Origin: Treponema sp. | GTDB taxonomy: Bacteria > Spirochaetota > Spirochaetia > Treponematales > Treponemataceae | DNA: 61,487 nt | Assembly: GCA_017962415.1 (NCBI GenBank) | Contig: JAGCVK010000045.1 | Span: 1 to 61,487 of the forward strand | Direction of reading: 5' to 3' | Shown: piece after piece, positions 19,324-27,887 of the stretch | Position numbering within the stretch: the stretch's first letter is position 1 | Layout of the letters: the number at the start of each line of letters is the position of its first letter | The notes under the pieces: generated by a model | The model's input: the letters and a program-made list of their open reading frames with translations, nothing else | Told to the model about the DNA's origin: nothing | Database searches by the model: none | Translations under genes and position numbers: made by a program

Positions 19324-19887
19324 ATGAATATGGAAGACATTTTAAATCAATGGGATTCAATGAAAACCGCGAAAATCAAAAAACAAAAAGAAAGCGGTAA
19401 AAATCAGGTTTCTCACAAAAAAGCAAACGCACCTACAGCCGAAGAAAAAGCCCGCGCTGCCGAACGCGATTTTGAAGCACAAATGAAAGCCGACAATTCC
19501 AAAAAAGTAAATATGATGGAAATGTGGCTTCGCCGTTACGGCACAATTGATAAAGATAAAATTGCCGAAGATCAGGAAAAACGCACACAAACTTACGACC
19601 GAAACTTTCTTATGAATATGCACCCAGAAGCCCGCATTGATTTACACGGACTTCATCAAGACGAAGCTGAAGAAGCGCTCGACCGTTTTGTTACCGACTG
19701 CGTTTACCGCGGCCTTCGCAAAATTTTAATAGTTCACGGAAAAGGTATTCACACTTCGGGAACAGACCCGGTGCTCGGCGAACTGGTTAGAAAATTTATT
19801 GAACACGATAAACGCTGCGGAGCTTCAGGCCATCCAAAAACAAAGGCCGAAGGCGGAAGCGGCGCAACTTGGGTTTTGCTAAAATAA
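19324..19887 (+). CDS. Smr-domain protein
   Basis: Carries a C-terminal Smr domain (about residues 95-187): RIDLHGLHQDEAEEALDRF, then ILIVHGKGIHTSG with the conserved HGKG, and a GGSGATWVLL ending. Stand-alone Smr proteins are nucleases acting on branched DNA or on mRNA of stalled ribosomes. The N-terminal 90 residues are charged and low in complexity. GGAG lies about 8 nt before the ATG at 19324. It follows the Bat operon by 15 nt, so it may be a read-through member, and it converges on the next gene with one base between stops. Confidence 0.85.
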   Translation: MNMEDILNQWDSMKTAKIKKQKESGKNQVSHKKANAPTAEEKARAAERDFEAQMKADNSKKVNMMEMWLRRYGTIDKDKIAEDQEKRTQTYDRNFLMNMHPEARIDLHGLHQDEAEEALDRFVTDCVYRGLRKILIVHGKGIHTSGTDPVLGELVRKFIEHDKRCGASGHPKTKAEGGSGATWVLLK

Positions 19888-19888
19888 C

Positions 19889-21007
19889 CTAAAACGAAAC
19901 AATACATTTTATAGGAAGATGATCTGAGCACCCCGAATCGGTAAAAACCTTATAACCTTGAGGAATTAAGTTTTGCCCGGCAAGCGGCGGCTCAGACACA
20001 ACTTCAAACTGATTTACCGTAACATTTCCCGCAAAAAAGAAATTATCAATTCGCTCCCAAGAATTTTGATAATAATAACTGCCGATTTTTGTTGCAAAAC
20101 TTCCGTCATCACAAAACCAAGCCGAATACACACAAACCGGATTTTCGCAAAAACGCCTCAAAATCAGATTTGCCTTATATTTATTAAAAAAATCAAAACT
20201 TTCACAAAGGCTCGCGCTAAAATCTTGATTCAAAGAAATAAAATCTTCTGCGCTGCGATTAAAATCGCCGCAAATAATCACCGGGCAAGCGTTGTTTACT
20301 TCTACAGCTTTTGCAATGCATTGTGCAAGAATTGCTTCCTGCCAATCGCGCCAAATTTCAGTTTTTTCCTGGCCACCTGATTTTGATTTCCAATGATTTA
20401 CAAAAAGCAAAACTTCTTTTTCGCCGGCTTTTAAAGTAAGCTGCATTAACGGCCTTGAAGCTGGCTGTTTTTGTTTATGAATCTGAATATCCATTGAATG
20501 CGCTGTGAGGCTGCTAATTTCCAGCCGTGAAAAAACCGCACAACCAATTGCACTTTTTGGCTCTTTTGTAAAACAAGCGTAACGCCAGCCTTTCTTTTTG
20601 CTCCAGGAAGCTTCAGTTAATCTGTTTGAAATATCAAGTACAACCGCTTCATTTTCGATTTCTTCGAGAACAATAATATCGCAGTTCAAAAGTTTCATAA
20701 CTTCGCAAAGTTTTTCGAGCCGGCGAATATACATTTCTTTCGTCCATTTTGAAGAATTCTTAAAATCACTATATTCGCAGCCGTCGTTTACAGCATCAAA
20801 AAAAGTTTGAACATTCCAGCTTGCAATAGAAATTGTTTGTAATTTGTTTTTTGCAATATTTTCGTTTTTATTTTCATTATCAAAATTTTCAGAATGCTTA
20901 AAATCATAATTTTTTGAAATGCCAATTGCGCAACCAAAAATCAGATTAAAAAAAATCAAAATCAAAACTGCAAAAATTGCCCTAAAAATGCCACTTTTTC
21001 GAATCAT
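19889..21007 (-). CDS. Endonuclease/exonuclease/phosphatase-family lipoprotein
   Basis: Probably an envelope-anchored phosphodiesterase or nuclease. The N-terminus is a lipoprotein signal ending NLIFGC (Cys near residue 26). The catalytic fold shows SIASWNVQTFF, VLEEIENEAV (metal-binding Glu), VNHWKSK, CGDFNRS and a C-terminal SDHLPIKCI (catalytic His). All the main motifs of the family are therefore intact. AGAGG lies upstream of the start. The substrate is unknown: extracellular DNA scavenging and phospholipid or phosphate release are both plausible. Confidence 0.85.
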   Translation of the reverse strand: MIRKSGIFRAIFAVLILIFFNLIFGCAIGISKNYDFKHSENFDNENKNENIAKNKLQTISIASWNVQTFFDAVNDGCEYSDFKNSSKWTKEMYIRRLEKLCEVMKLLNCDIIVLEEIENEAVVLDISNRLTEASWSKKKGWRYACFTKEPKSAIGCAVFSRLEISSLTAHSMDIQIHKQKQPASRPLMQLTLKAGEKEVLLFVNHWKSKSGGQEKTEIWRDWQEAILAQCIAKAVEVNNACPVIICGDFNRSAEDFISLNQDFSASLCESFDFFNKYKANLILRRFCENPVCVYSAWFCDDGSFATKIGSYYYQNSWERIDNFFFAGNVTVNQFEVVSEPPLAGQNLIPQGYKVFTDSGCSDHLPIKCIVSF

Positions 21008-21069
21008 AAAAACCTCTTGCTATATATATAGTCAAAATGAAGGTTTTTAGACAAAATTTTGAGATTTTT

Positions 21070-22305
21070 TTAGATTTTTTCTACAAGAAAAAGAAATTCT
21101 TTTACATGAATATCGCGGCCGCTCAAATTTCTTGAACCGCGAAAAGCATTGTATTCAGATTCAAGAACAGAAACTTTGCCGCAAGTTGAAAGCAAATCTG
21201 TCATTTCCTGGCGCGAAATAAAACCTTCAGAATTAAAAGAAACTAAAACATATTTTGCCCGAACATTGCGAACAAGATTTAGAAAAACCTGAGCAACGCG
21301 GCGTTTTTTATTATAATCAGAACGATTCCAGTCTTTTGGAATTCCAGAAACGCGGCTTATATTTTGAGAATCCGGGCGGCTATAATTTGCAATCAGATTC
21401 AGCATAAAATAATTTGAACTATATGGATGCTGATTGTAAGGCGGATCAAAATAAGCAAAATCAAAAATGCCATTGTCGGTAAAATCAGGAGAATAAAGCG
21501 ATTCGTCCAAAACAAGATTATTTGCATCGCTTCTAAAAACTCTAAAATTGCTTTTAAAATCAGAAAAAACTGGAAACGGCAAAGAAATTTTTCCTTTGAT
21601 TCTCGAAAGCGCATTGCTGGCATTTCCGCCAAACTGACCAACGCCGGTTTTTGAATTTTTATAAAAGCCTTTAAAAATGCCGGCGGTATTTGCGTGAATT
21701 GAAGCTTCAGACAAAAGTGGCGCAATAAAAAAATCTTTTAAGTTTTGCGGAACTTCAGATTCTATTAACTGGCGCGCAACATCAAGGTAAGCAGCATTAT
21801 ACGGCGTATAAAAACAGCGTTCATCTTTTTCTATATGATTTTCAGAAAGCGGAGCGTAAAGTTCGGAAATAAAGCCAGCACTTTTAAAATCTTTGTTTTG
21901 CTCGAGCGCGGCCATTTTCAAATTGATTTTTTCAGTAAGATTTTCGTGGAGCTTTTTTAGAGACACAATATCAATTTCTGATTTATTTGAAAGATAGCAG
22001 CGATTTATGATTTGCGAATAAAGTTCAAGATCGTTTACGGTTATAGCGCTCGAAAACTGCTTGAGATAGCGGCTCACAATCCCGCTTCCCGCAAAAACAT
22101 CAAGACAAGTAAGCCTGGCCTTTCCAAGTTTTTTTTGAACTTCGCGCACGCCGCGTCCAATAAAATCCAAAAGCGCGCGTTTGTTTCCTATATAAGTAAT
22201 CAGCTGCCTTTGTAAAAACTCGGGATTTTCGCCGCCAAAACGTTCATTTTCGGCAGCTGCGTTTTTTTGCGGCACTTTTTCACTCAACTTCAAAGCCCGC
22301 CCCAA
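21070..22305 (-). CDS. D12-class DNA adenine methylase, solitary
   Basis: Probably methylates N6 of adenine in a short recognition site. Motif I is split as TYIGNKRALLDFI and LDVFAGSGIVSRYL; motif IV is YFDPPYNQHPY, the DPPY type. No restriction endonuclease is adjacent, so it looks like an orphan methylase. The longest frame begins with TTG at 22305, overlapping the end of aroA by 26 nt; later in-frame TTG codons (22293 and 22287) are equally possible and no convincing ribosome-binding site decides between them. Translation is likely coupled to aroA. Confidence 0.85.
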   Translation of the reverse strand: MGRALKLSEKVPQKNAAAENERFGGENPEFLQRQLITYIGNKRALLDFIGRGVREVQKKLGKARLTCLDVFAGSGIVSRYLKQFSSAITVNDLELYSQIINRCYLSNKSEIDIVSLKKLHENLTEKINLKMAALEQNKDFKSAGFISELYAPLSENHIEKDERCFYTPYNAAYLDVARQLIESEVPQNLKDFFIAPLLSEASIHANTAGIFKGFYKNSKTGVGQFGGNASNALSRIKGKISLPFPVFSDFKSNFRVFRSDANNLVLDESLYSPDFTDNGIFDFAYFDPPYNQHPYSSNYFMLNLIANYSRPDSQNISRVSGIPKDWNRSDYNKKRRVAQVFLNLVRNVRAKYVLVSFNSEGFISRQEMTDLLSTCGKVSVLESEYNAFRGSRNLSGRDIHVKEFLFLVEKI

Positions 22306-23602
22306 TTTTATTCATCACTTCAAAAAAGTGCGGGAAGGTCACACTACACCATTCGGCATCTTTTACAGTAACGTTATGGCCTTCGGCAAGTCCCAGTCCA
22401 AGACACGCAAGCGACATTACAATTCTGTGATCTTTGTACGATTCAACTTCACCACCATGCAAACTTTTTCCGCCGTCGCCGTAAACAACAAGGCGCTCGC
22501 CTTCATCAACAAGGTGCGCTCCAAGTTTTGTAAGTTCACTTACCATTGCTTTGATTCGGTCGGTTTCTTTTTTGCGGCAAATATCAATATCAGTAAAAAT
22601 CACTTCGCCTTCCATAAAACAAGCTGCAACAGCAAGCGCGCAAATTGCGTCCGGGAAACTCGACATATCAATATAAAGTTTTCCGTCTTTTAGATTTTTT
22701 GTAGAAAGTTTTCGGCCGCCACGAACAATCAGTTTTTCTTCGTCTCGGAGCCACTTAATATCTGCGCCAACAGATTGCAAAACTTCTACAATTTTATCAT
22801 CGCCCTGACTTCCTGAACCGTCAACATTATCAATTGTAATTTCGCTGCCAGAAATTAAAGCGGCAACAAGCGGAAATGCAACGCCTTCCCAATCAGAAGG
22901 AACAGCGCGGTCAAAAGCCTTAAAAGGAACCGGCCCGCTTACACTAATTTTTTTGAAGTCCGGCGAAATATTAACCGGAACACCAACACTTTCGAGCCAA
23001 AGCTTTGTCATTGTCAAATATGGAGTTTCTTTTGGATTTGTAAGTTCCATTTCAAGCGTTCCGTTTAAGCGTGAACTTGCCATCATAAAGCCCGAAATAT
23101 ATTGCGAAAGTGCCCCTTCGGTAACGAGTTTTTTATTTACATCAATTGGTCCGCAAAAAGAAAAAGGCGGCGTTGCTCCACCGTTAAGGCTCTTGCCATT
23201 AGCACCAAGCTGGCAAAGTGCATCAATCAGATGATTTACAGGACGGCGGCAAATTGATTCATCGCCGGTAAAAGTACATTCGCCTTTTAATGTTGAAAGA
23301 ACTGGGCACAAAAAGTACATCAAAGAACCGGAATTTCCAACATCAATCTGGTCTTGTGGCAAATGAAGTTTTGAGCCAGCTCCGCGAACTGTCCAAACAT
23401 CACCGTTTCCAAAATCAACATCGGCGCCAACTTTACGAACAGCGGCCGCAGTTGAAAGACAATCGTTACTTGGAAGCGGATTAGAAATATGCGAAGTGCC
23501 TTCTGCCATTGCGGCAAGAATCAGCGCACGAATTGTATGACTTTTTGAACCGGGAACTGTAATATGCCCCGAAAGAACCGACTTTTTTGCTACAGCTTTC
23601 AT
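22280..23602 (-). CDS. aroA: 3-phosphoshikimate 1-carboxyvinyltransferase (EPSP synthase)
   Basis: Joins phosphoenolpyruvate to shikimate-3-phosphate in the chorismate pathway. Start motif VPGSKSHTIRALILAAMA, the DVGNSGSLMYFL segment and the C-terminal SYKDHRIVMSLA identify it. I use the ATG at 23602 (MKAVAKKSV): it aligns with the family's start, and the promoter -10 box ends 6 nt before it, which excludes the upstream in-frame TTG at 23638 because that codon lies in the -35. No Shine-Dalgarno is present, so a leaderless mRNA is likely. Its 3' end overlaps the methylase gene. Confidence 0.94.
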   Translation of the reverse strand: MKAVAKKSVLSGHITVPGSKSHTIRALILAAMAEGTSHISNPLPSNDCLSTAAAVRKVGADVDFGNGDVWTVRGAGSKLHLPQDQIDVGNSGSLMYFLCPVLSTLKGECTFTGDESICRRPVNHLIDALCQLGANGKSLNGGATPPFSFCGPIDVNKKLVTEGALSQYISGFMMASSRLNGTLEMELTNPKETPYLTMTKLWLESVGVPVNISPDFKKISVSGPVPFKAFDRAVPSDWEGVAFPLVAALISGSEITIDNVDGSGSQGDDKIVEVLQSVGADIKWLRDEEKLIVRGGRKLSTKNLKDGKLYIDMSSFPDAICALAVAACFMEGEVIFTDIDICRKKETDRIKAMVSELTKLGAHLVDEGERLVVYGDGGKSLHGGEVESYKDHRIVMSLACLGLGLAEGHNVTVKDAEWCSVTFPHFFEVMNKIGAGFEVE

Positions 23603-23608
23603 AGTACT

Positions 23609-23638
23609 ATTGTACAATATTTTTATGTCTATTTTCAA
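23609..23638 (-). promoter_or_regulatory. aroA promoter, leaderless arrangement
   Basis: Minus strand: TTGAAA (23638-23633), 18-nt spacer, TACAAT (23614-23609), then 6 nt (AGTACT) to the ATG, so the predicted +1 is the A of the start codon. It faces the promoter of the divergent PurH-like gene. Confidence 0.65.
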
Positions 23639-23660
23639 TTACCACTTTTTCTGCTAAAAT
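23633..23660 (+). promoter_or_regulatory. PurH-like gene promoter, leaderless arrangement
   Basis: A -10 box TAAAAT (23655-23660) is followed by 7 nt and the ATG at 23668. The -35 is weak (TTTTCA, 17 nt upstream). AGAAG between -10 and ATG could serve as a poor ribosome-binding site if transcription starts earlier. Confidence 0.45.
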
Positions 23661-23667
23661 AGAAGAT

Positions 23668-25320
23668 ATGACAAAGAGAGCGGTAATTCATGTTGAGAAC
23701 ACGGAAAATCTCGTAGAGTTTGCAGAATTTCTTGCTTCAGACGGCTGGACAATTCTTTCTGCCAACAAAACCGAAGAAATTTTGCGAAAGCAGAAAATTC
23801 CGGTTATTCGGGAAAATGCACTTTCTGAAAGCAATATGTACATTAATGATACATCAAGCTTAATCAGAAAAATTCTTATGACTAAATATGATGATGAAAG
23901 CGTTTTATCCCGCCCTGAATCTGATGAAAACAACATTTTCATTCTTTGCATGAACCTGCTTCCAACTATTAATCCGTCGATTGTTTCCAAGCAATTTGAT
24001 AATCAGCTTTGCCCAAAAAACTTTTTTATTTCTATTGTTTTGCGCAATGCTTTTAGAAACTATGAAAATCTTTTAGTTCTTACTGATCCGGCAGATTATA
24101 AAGAAGCTATTATCCAGCTCAAAACCGACAATATTACAAAAGAATTCAGAATCTATCTTGCTGCAAAAGCGTTAAACCTTGTTTCTGCTTATGACGCGGG
24201 ACTTTCTTCTTCGATTTTGCAAAGCACACAATACAACATCAACTTTATGAATTATCTGATGATTCCGTTCAAAAAAGAACTTCAGCTGCACAGCGGAATC
24301 AATCCTCAGCAAACTGCTTACCTTTATAAATCTCCTTCGGACGCAGGCTCGGTTGGAAACTTTTTAAAATTTCAAAACCGCGATCTTTCGTATTCGCTTG
24401 TAAATGATATTTCTTACGCCTGGGGCCAGCTTAATTCGCTTTTTTCTATGCTAAAAGATCAGCAAACGGTAAAAAGTGTAAATAGCGACGGTTATGAATT
24501 TACAACTCAATTTACGCCGCTTTCGGGAACGGTTTTTTCGCTTGCTGTAAAATTTGGCACGATTCTTGGTGCTTCGCACGCAACCAACGTTTTGGATTCA
24601 TTCAGACTAACTTATACTTATGATTATGTAACTACAACTGATACTGTCTTTGCTTGTAGTGCTGTAATTAATGCCGAAGCCGCCGAAGAGATTGAAAAAT
24701 GTAATTTTGCGGCAATTGTTGCGCCAAGTTTTACAACTGAAGCTAAACAGATTCTTTCAAAAAATAAAAAGACGAAGCTTGTGCCTTCGTCAAAAGTTAC
24801 TAATATTGAACTTGACGGCCGTTTTATTAACGGCGGTCTTTTGATTCAGACTAAAGATAAAACGCTTTTTAACCAATGGAAAGTCCGAACAAAAAATCGT
24901 CCTTCGCAGATTCAAACTGATGAAATGGTGTTCGGTATGCTTTTGGTTTTAGCAGCCCGCTCTTACTCTGCTGTTTTGTTGCGCCAAAATGCTATTTGTG
25001 GAATTGCACAAGGCTGCACTTCAACAACAGGCGCAATTGCCGGAACTCTTTATGAAGCCTTAAAACATAATGAGCGCGCACAAGGCATTATGAATTACGG
25101 GCCAGGAGTTAGTCCTGATGCTGATCAGTCAAATCTTGGCGATGTTCTTGTTTGCGACGCTGAACTTCCGTTCAATGAATCAACAAAAAAACTTATTGAC
25201 GGCGGCGTAAAAGCAATTCTTCAAACCGGCGGAACTTCTGCCGATGATGAATTTATAGATTATTGTAACGAACGTGGTGTTGTTATGGTTTTTACTGGCA
25301 TCACCCATTTATCATTTTAA
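23668..25320 (+). CDS. PurH-like protein lacking canonical active-site motifs
   Basis: 550 residues co-linear with bifunctional PurH (IMP cyclohydrolase / AICAR transformylase). Recognisable parts are RAVIHVENTENLVEFAEFLA at the N-terminus, SGINPQQTAYLYK (PurH: GENPHQ), ILGASHATNVLDS, and the C-terminal LQTGGTSADDEFIDYCNERG and MVFTGITHLSF. The N-terminal STGGTAK phosphate loop is replaced by SANKTEE and the GRVKTLHP segment is missing. The transformylase KH-NP-G signature is replaced by KFGTIL. The residues normally needed for both reactions therefore look lost. It is upstream of mraY by 15 nt. It may be a regulator or a re-purposed paralogue; function unknown. Confidence 0.7.
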   Translation: MTKRAVIHVENTENLVEFAEFLASDGWTILSANKTEEILRKQKIPVIRENALSESNMYINDTSSLIRKILMTKYDDESVLSRPESDENNIFILCMNLLPTINPSIVSKQFDNQLCPKNFFISIVLRNAFRNYENLLVLTDPADYKEAIIQLKTDNITKEFRIYLAAKALNLVSAYDAGLSSSILQSTQYNINFMNYLMIPFKKELQLHSGINPQQTAYLYKSPSDAGSVGNFLKFQNRDLSYSLVNDISYAWGQLNSLFSMLKDQQTVKSVNSDGYEFTTQFTPLSGTVFSLAVKFGTILGASHATNVLDSFRLTYTYDYVTTTDTVFACSAVINAEAAEEIEKCNFAAIVAPSFTTEAKQILSKNKKTKLVPSSKVTNIELDGRFINGGLLIQTKDKTLFNQWKVRTKNRPSQIQTDEMVFGMLLVLAARSYSAVLLRQNAICGIAQGCTSTTGAIAGTLYEALKHNERAQGIMNYGPGVSPDADQSNLGDVLVCDAELPFNESTKKLIDGGVKAILQTGGTSADDEFIDYCNERGVVMVFTGITHLSF

Positions 25321-25335
25321 TCATAGAGGAAAAAC

Positions 25336-26412
25336 ATGCTTTTCTACCTTGGACAGATTCTTGAAAATTATTGGGGACCAGCGCGTCTCCTTACATCTTA
25401 TGCTGTACTTATTACTCTTGCACTTTACCTCGGATTCTTTCTTTCCTACAAATTGATTCCGAAATTCTACAATGTACTTCCGCACGATCGTGGCCGCGAA
25501 TTTACAATTAAAGAAAATGCAGAAGCCGCAAAAGGAAAACCAACCGGCGCTGGAATTGTTTTTATTTCGATTTTTGTGGTTATTAGTTTTCTTATTTGCC
25601 CTATGAGTCTTACTCGCGCAGCAATTATTATTCTTACCTGGCTTACAATGCTCACAGGTTATCTCGACGACAGAAGCACAACAAGCTGGGGCGAATATTT
25701 AAAAGGTGCTTTAGATTTGATTATCAGCGTGGTAACTTCATTTGTACTTTATTTTGGAATGAAAAAACTTTCTGCAGACGGTCTTGTAAGATTCTGGCTT
25801 CCGTTTTTTGCAAATGAAGTTGTTGTAAATCCGATTGTTTATGTTGTTATCTGCACTATAATTTTGTGGGCTTCTATTAATACCACAAACTGCACAGACG
25901 GCGTAGACGGTCTTTCTTCAACCTTAGTTTTAATTGCGCTTATGACTCTTGGCCTGTTTTTCTACTTTGTTCTTGGCCATATTGATGTTGCAGAATATCT
26001 TTTGATTCAGCACTTTCCAGCCGGAGCAAACTGGGCTGTTTTGCTGCTTGCTTTGGCCGGCGTTGTAATGGGATATTTATGGCACAACGCATTTCCGAGC
26101 CATTGTCTTATGGGCGACGCAGGAAGCCGCGCACTTGGCTACTTTATTGGCGTTGGCGTAATGGTTAGCGGCAACCCGTTCATCATTCTTGCAACTTCTT
26201 CAATCATTATGATTAACGGTGGAATGGGACTTTTAAAAGTATTTTTGATTCGCTTCTTTAAAATCAAGATTTTTGAAAATATTAGATTCCCGCTGCACGA
26301 TCATATGCGAAAAAATCGCGGCTGGTCTCCAACTCAGGTTTTATTAAAGTTTATGATTCTTCAACTTTTAATAACCTGCGCAATTATTGGAATCTTCTTG
26401 AAAGTGCGATAA
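25336..26412 (+). CDS. mraY: Phospho-MurNAc-pentapeptide transferase
   Basis: Makes lipid I at the inner membrane for peptidoglycan synthesis. 358 residues with about ten helices. Family motifs: KPTGAGIVF (usual PxMGG), GYLDDR with the catalytic Asp pair, NTTNCTDGVDGLSST, and FPSHCLMGDAGSRALGYF. The normal triple-His loop (HHH) is here LHDHMRKN, so one His is replaced by Asp. GAGG lies before the start. In the cell it works with MurF and MurG, which are not in this window; the usual dcw cluster is therefore broken up here, with a PurH-like gene as the neighbour. Confidence 0.92.
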   Translation: MLFYLGQILENYWGPARLLTSYAVLITLALYLGFFLSYKLIPKFYNVLPHDRGREFTIKENAEAAKGKPTGAGIVFISIFVVISFLICPMSLTRAAIIILTWLTMLTGYLDDRSTTSWGEYLKGALDLIISVVTSFVLYFGMKKLSADGLVRFWLPFFANEVVVNPIVYVVICTIILWASINTTNCTDGVDGLSSTLVLIALMTLGLFFYFVLGHIDVAEYLLIQHFPAGANWAVLLLALAGVVMGYLWHNAFPSHCLMGDAGSRALGYFIGVGVMVSGNPFIILATSSIIMINGGMGLLKVFLIRFFKIKIFENIRFPLHDHMRKNRGWSPTQVLLKFMILQLLITCAIIGIFLKVR

Positions 26413-26501
26413 TTTACGAAAGAAGCCAAAGTTATGCAAAGCTTTTTGATAATCTGATAAAAGTTCAAACTAACAAAGTTTTAGTCAAACTTAAAAGCAC
26501 A

Positions 26502-26571
26502 TAAAAAAACAAACCCGACAAATATCAGCACAAGCGAAGCGCAAATGCCATTTGTCGGGTTTGCCTTTTTT
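26502..26571. terminator. Bidirectional terminator between mraY and the M20 peptidase gene
   Basis: AAACCCGACAAAT (26511-26523) pairs with ATTTGTCGGGTTT (26550-26562). A T-run follows at 26565-26571 and an A-run precedes at 26503-26510, so it can stop both convergent genes. The loop holds a repeated motif (see the dispersed repeat at 26521-26554). Confidence 0.85.
26521..26554. repeat. 34-bp dispersed repeat, copy A
   Basis: Begins AATATCAGCACAAGCGAAGC and matches the copy at 32955-32988 in 31 of 34 positions, in the same orientation. It contains GCGAAGC, a sequence known to fold into an unusually stable DNA mini-hairpin. It lies inside the terminator loop here. Confidence 0.7.
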
Positions 26572-26582
26572 ATGGGATTATT

Positions 26583-27806
26583 TTAGTTTGCAAAGAATTC
26601 TATAAGAGTCTGTGCATCTTTAATCAAATTATCAATAACGCAGTATTCATTCGGCTGATGTGCCTGATCATCAAGTGTGCTCCAAACAACCGCATCAATT
26701 CCTTCGCGGCGAAGCTCAGCTGCAACTGTGCCGCCACCAATACCAATAAATTTTGGTTCAATTCCATGAACTTTTTTGATTGATTCAGCAAGTTTTTGAG
26801 CAACCGGCGCTGTAACTGGCGTTGCAGGACTTTCCGAACAATGCGGCGCCTTACATTCAATTTTTACGCCAAATTCTTTTTCGGTTTCGCGGCAAACTTC
26901 TTCTACTTTTGCAAAAACTTCGCTAACTGAATAGCAAGGCAAAATGCGGCAATCCATATAGAAGGTATCTTCACCAGGAATGATATTTACGCTGTCTACA
27001 TTCTTTTCGCGCTTTGTTGGCTGAAAAGTTGAATAATCTGGTGTAAAAAGTGAATCACGTTTATTAAACACTTTTTCAAGGTCGTGCAAGCGAACTGCAA
27101 GCGCACACGCTGCAAGGCAGGCATTTGCGCCACTATCCGGGCGGCTTCCGTGAGTTTGCTTACCCATTACATGAAGCTGAAGCCACATAAGATTTTTTTC
27201 TGCAATTTCAATTTCGCAGCCTTGACTGTCGCCACCATCGGGAATCAAAAATAAATCAGTTTTTTTGAACAAATCTGTGTTTTTTACAAGCCAAATTGCT
27301 CCGTAAACGCTGCCGTTTTCTTCATCAGCTACAAAAAGAAGTTTTATTGTATGAGCCGGCTTTATTCCGTTTTTTATAAAATAAAGAGCTGCAAAAGCCG
27401 CAGAACACAAACCTTGCTGATTATCTTCTACACCGCGACCATAAATTTTTCCGTCTTTTTCAACAACAGTCCACGGATCGGTATTCCATAATTTTGGGTC
27501 GCCAACCGGAACAACATCGAGGTGAGCCATAACCCAAACGCGTTGAGAATCATCAACTCCAGGAATTGTTACAACAAGGCTCGGACGCACACCGGCGCTC
27601 ACGCGACTGTCTGGCGCTTCATAACGCTCAATTGTGCAGCCGTTTTTATCAAACCCATTTTCGCTAAGCCAGGCTTGTAGCGCACGGCATTTTTTTTCTT
27701 CACCGTCGCCGCCGCCTTCCGGCGCAATTGCTGGAATAGAAGTTAAAAGTGTTTCAAGCGCCACAATTTCGCGGCGCGAATTTTCTAAAAATTCATATGA
27801 ATTCAT
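26583..27806 (-). CDS. M20-family metallopeptidase (dipeptidase-like)
   Basis: Cytoplasmic zinc peptidase or amidohydrolase of 407 residues. Metal-site motifs: MAHLDVVPVG (first ligand His), GRGVEDNQQG (bridging Asp), DEENGS (catalytic Glu pair), and a C-terminal DDQAHQPNEY histidine. The domain inserted in the middle (MGKQTHGSRP) is the dimerisation lid of M20 enzymes. AGGAA precedes the start. The exact substrate (short peptides, N-acyl amino acids) is not determined. It is followed downstream by the mraY terminator. Confidence 0.88.
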   Translation of the reverse strand: MNSYEFLENSRREIVALETLLTSIPAIAPEGGGDGEEKKCRALQAWLSENGFDKNGCTIERYEAPDSRVSAGVRPSLVVTIPGVDDSQRVWVMAHLDVVPVGDPKLWNTDPWTVVEKDGKIYGRGVEDNQQGLCSAAFAALYFIKNGIKPAHTIKLLFVADEENGSVYGAIWLVKNTDLFKKTDLFLIPDGGDSQGCEIEIAEKNLMWLQLHVMGKQTHGSRPDSGANACLAACALAVRLHDLEKVFNKRDSLFTPDYSTFQPTKREKNVDSVNIIPGEDTFYMDCRILPCYSVSEVFAKVEEVCRETEKEFGVKIECKAPHCSESPATPVTAPVAQKLAESIKKVHGIEPKFIGIGGGTVAAELRREGIDAVVWSTLDDQAHQPNEYCVIDNLIKDAQTLIEFFAN

Positions 27807-27887
27807 AAGTAATTCCTATTTGATTAAGCTAAAAATTGCTTTCGCATTCTTTTTCGCTTTTTGATTCAACAACGGTCGCCAGCGACC

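Noticed and set aside
23603..23638. Longer aroA product starting at the TTG at 23638.
   Set aside because: That codon lies in the -35 box of a promoter whose -10 ends 6 nt before the ATG at 23602, and the family start aligns with the ATG.
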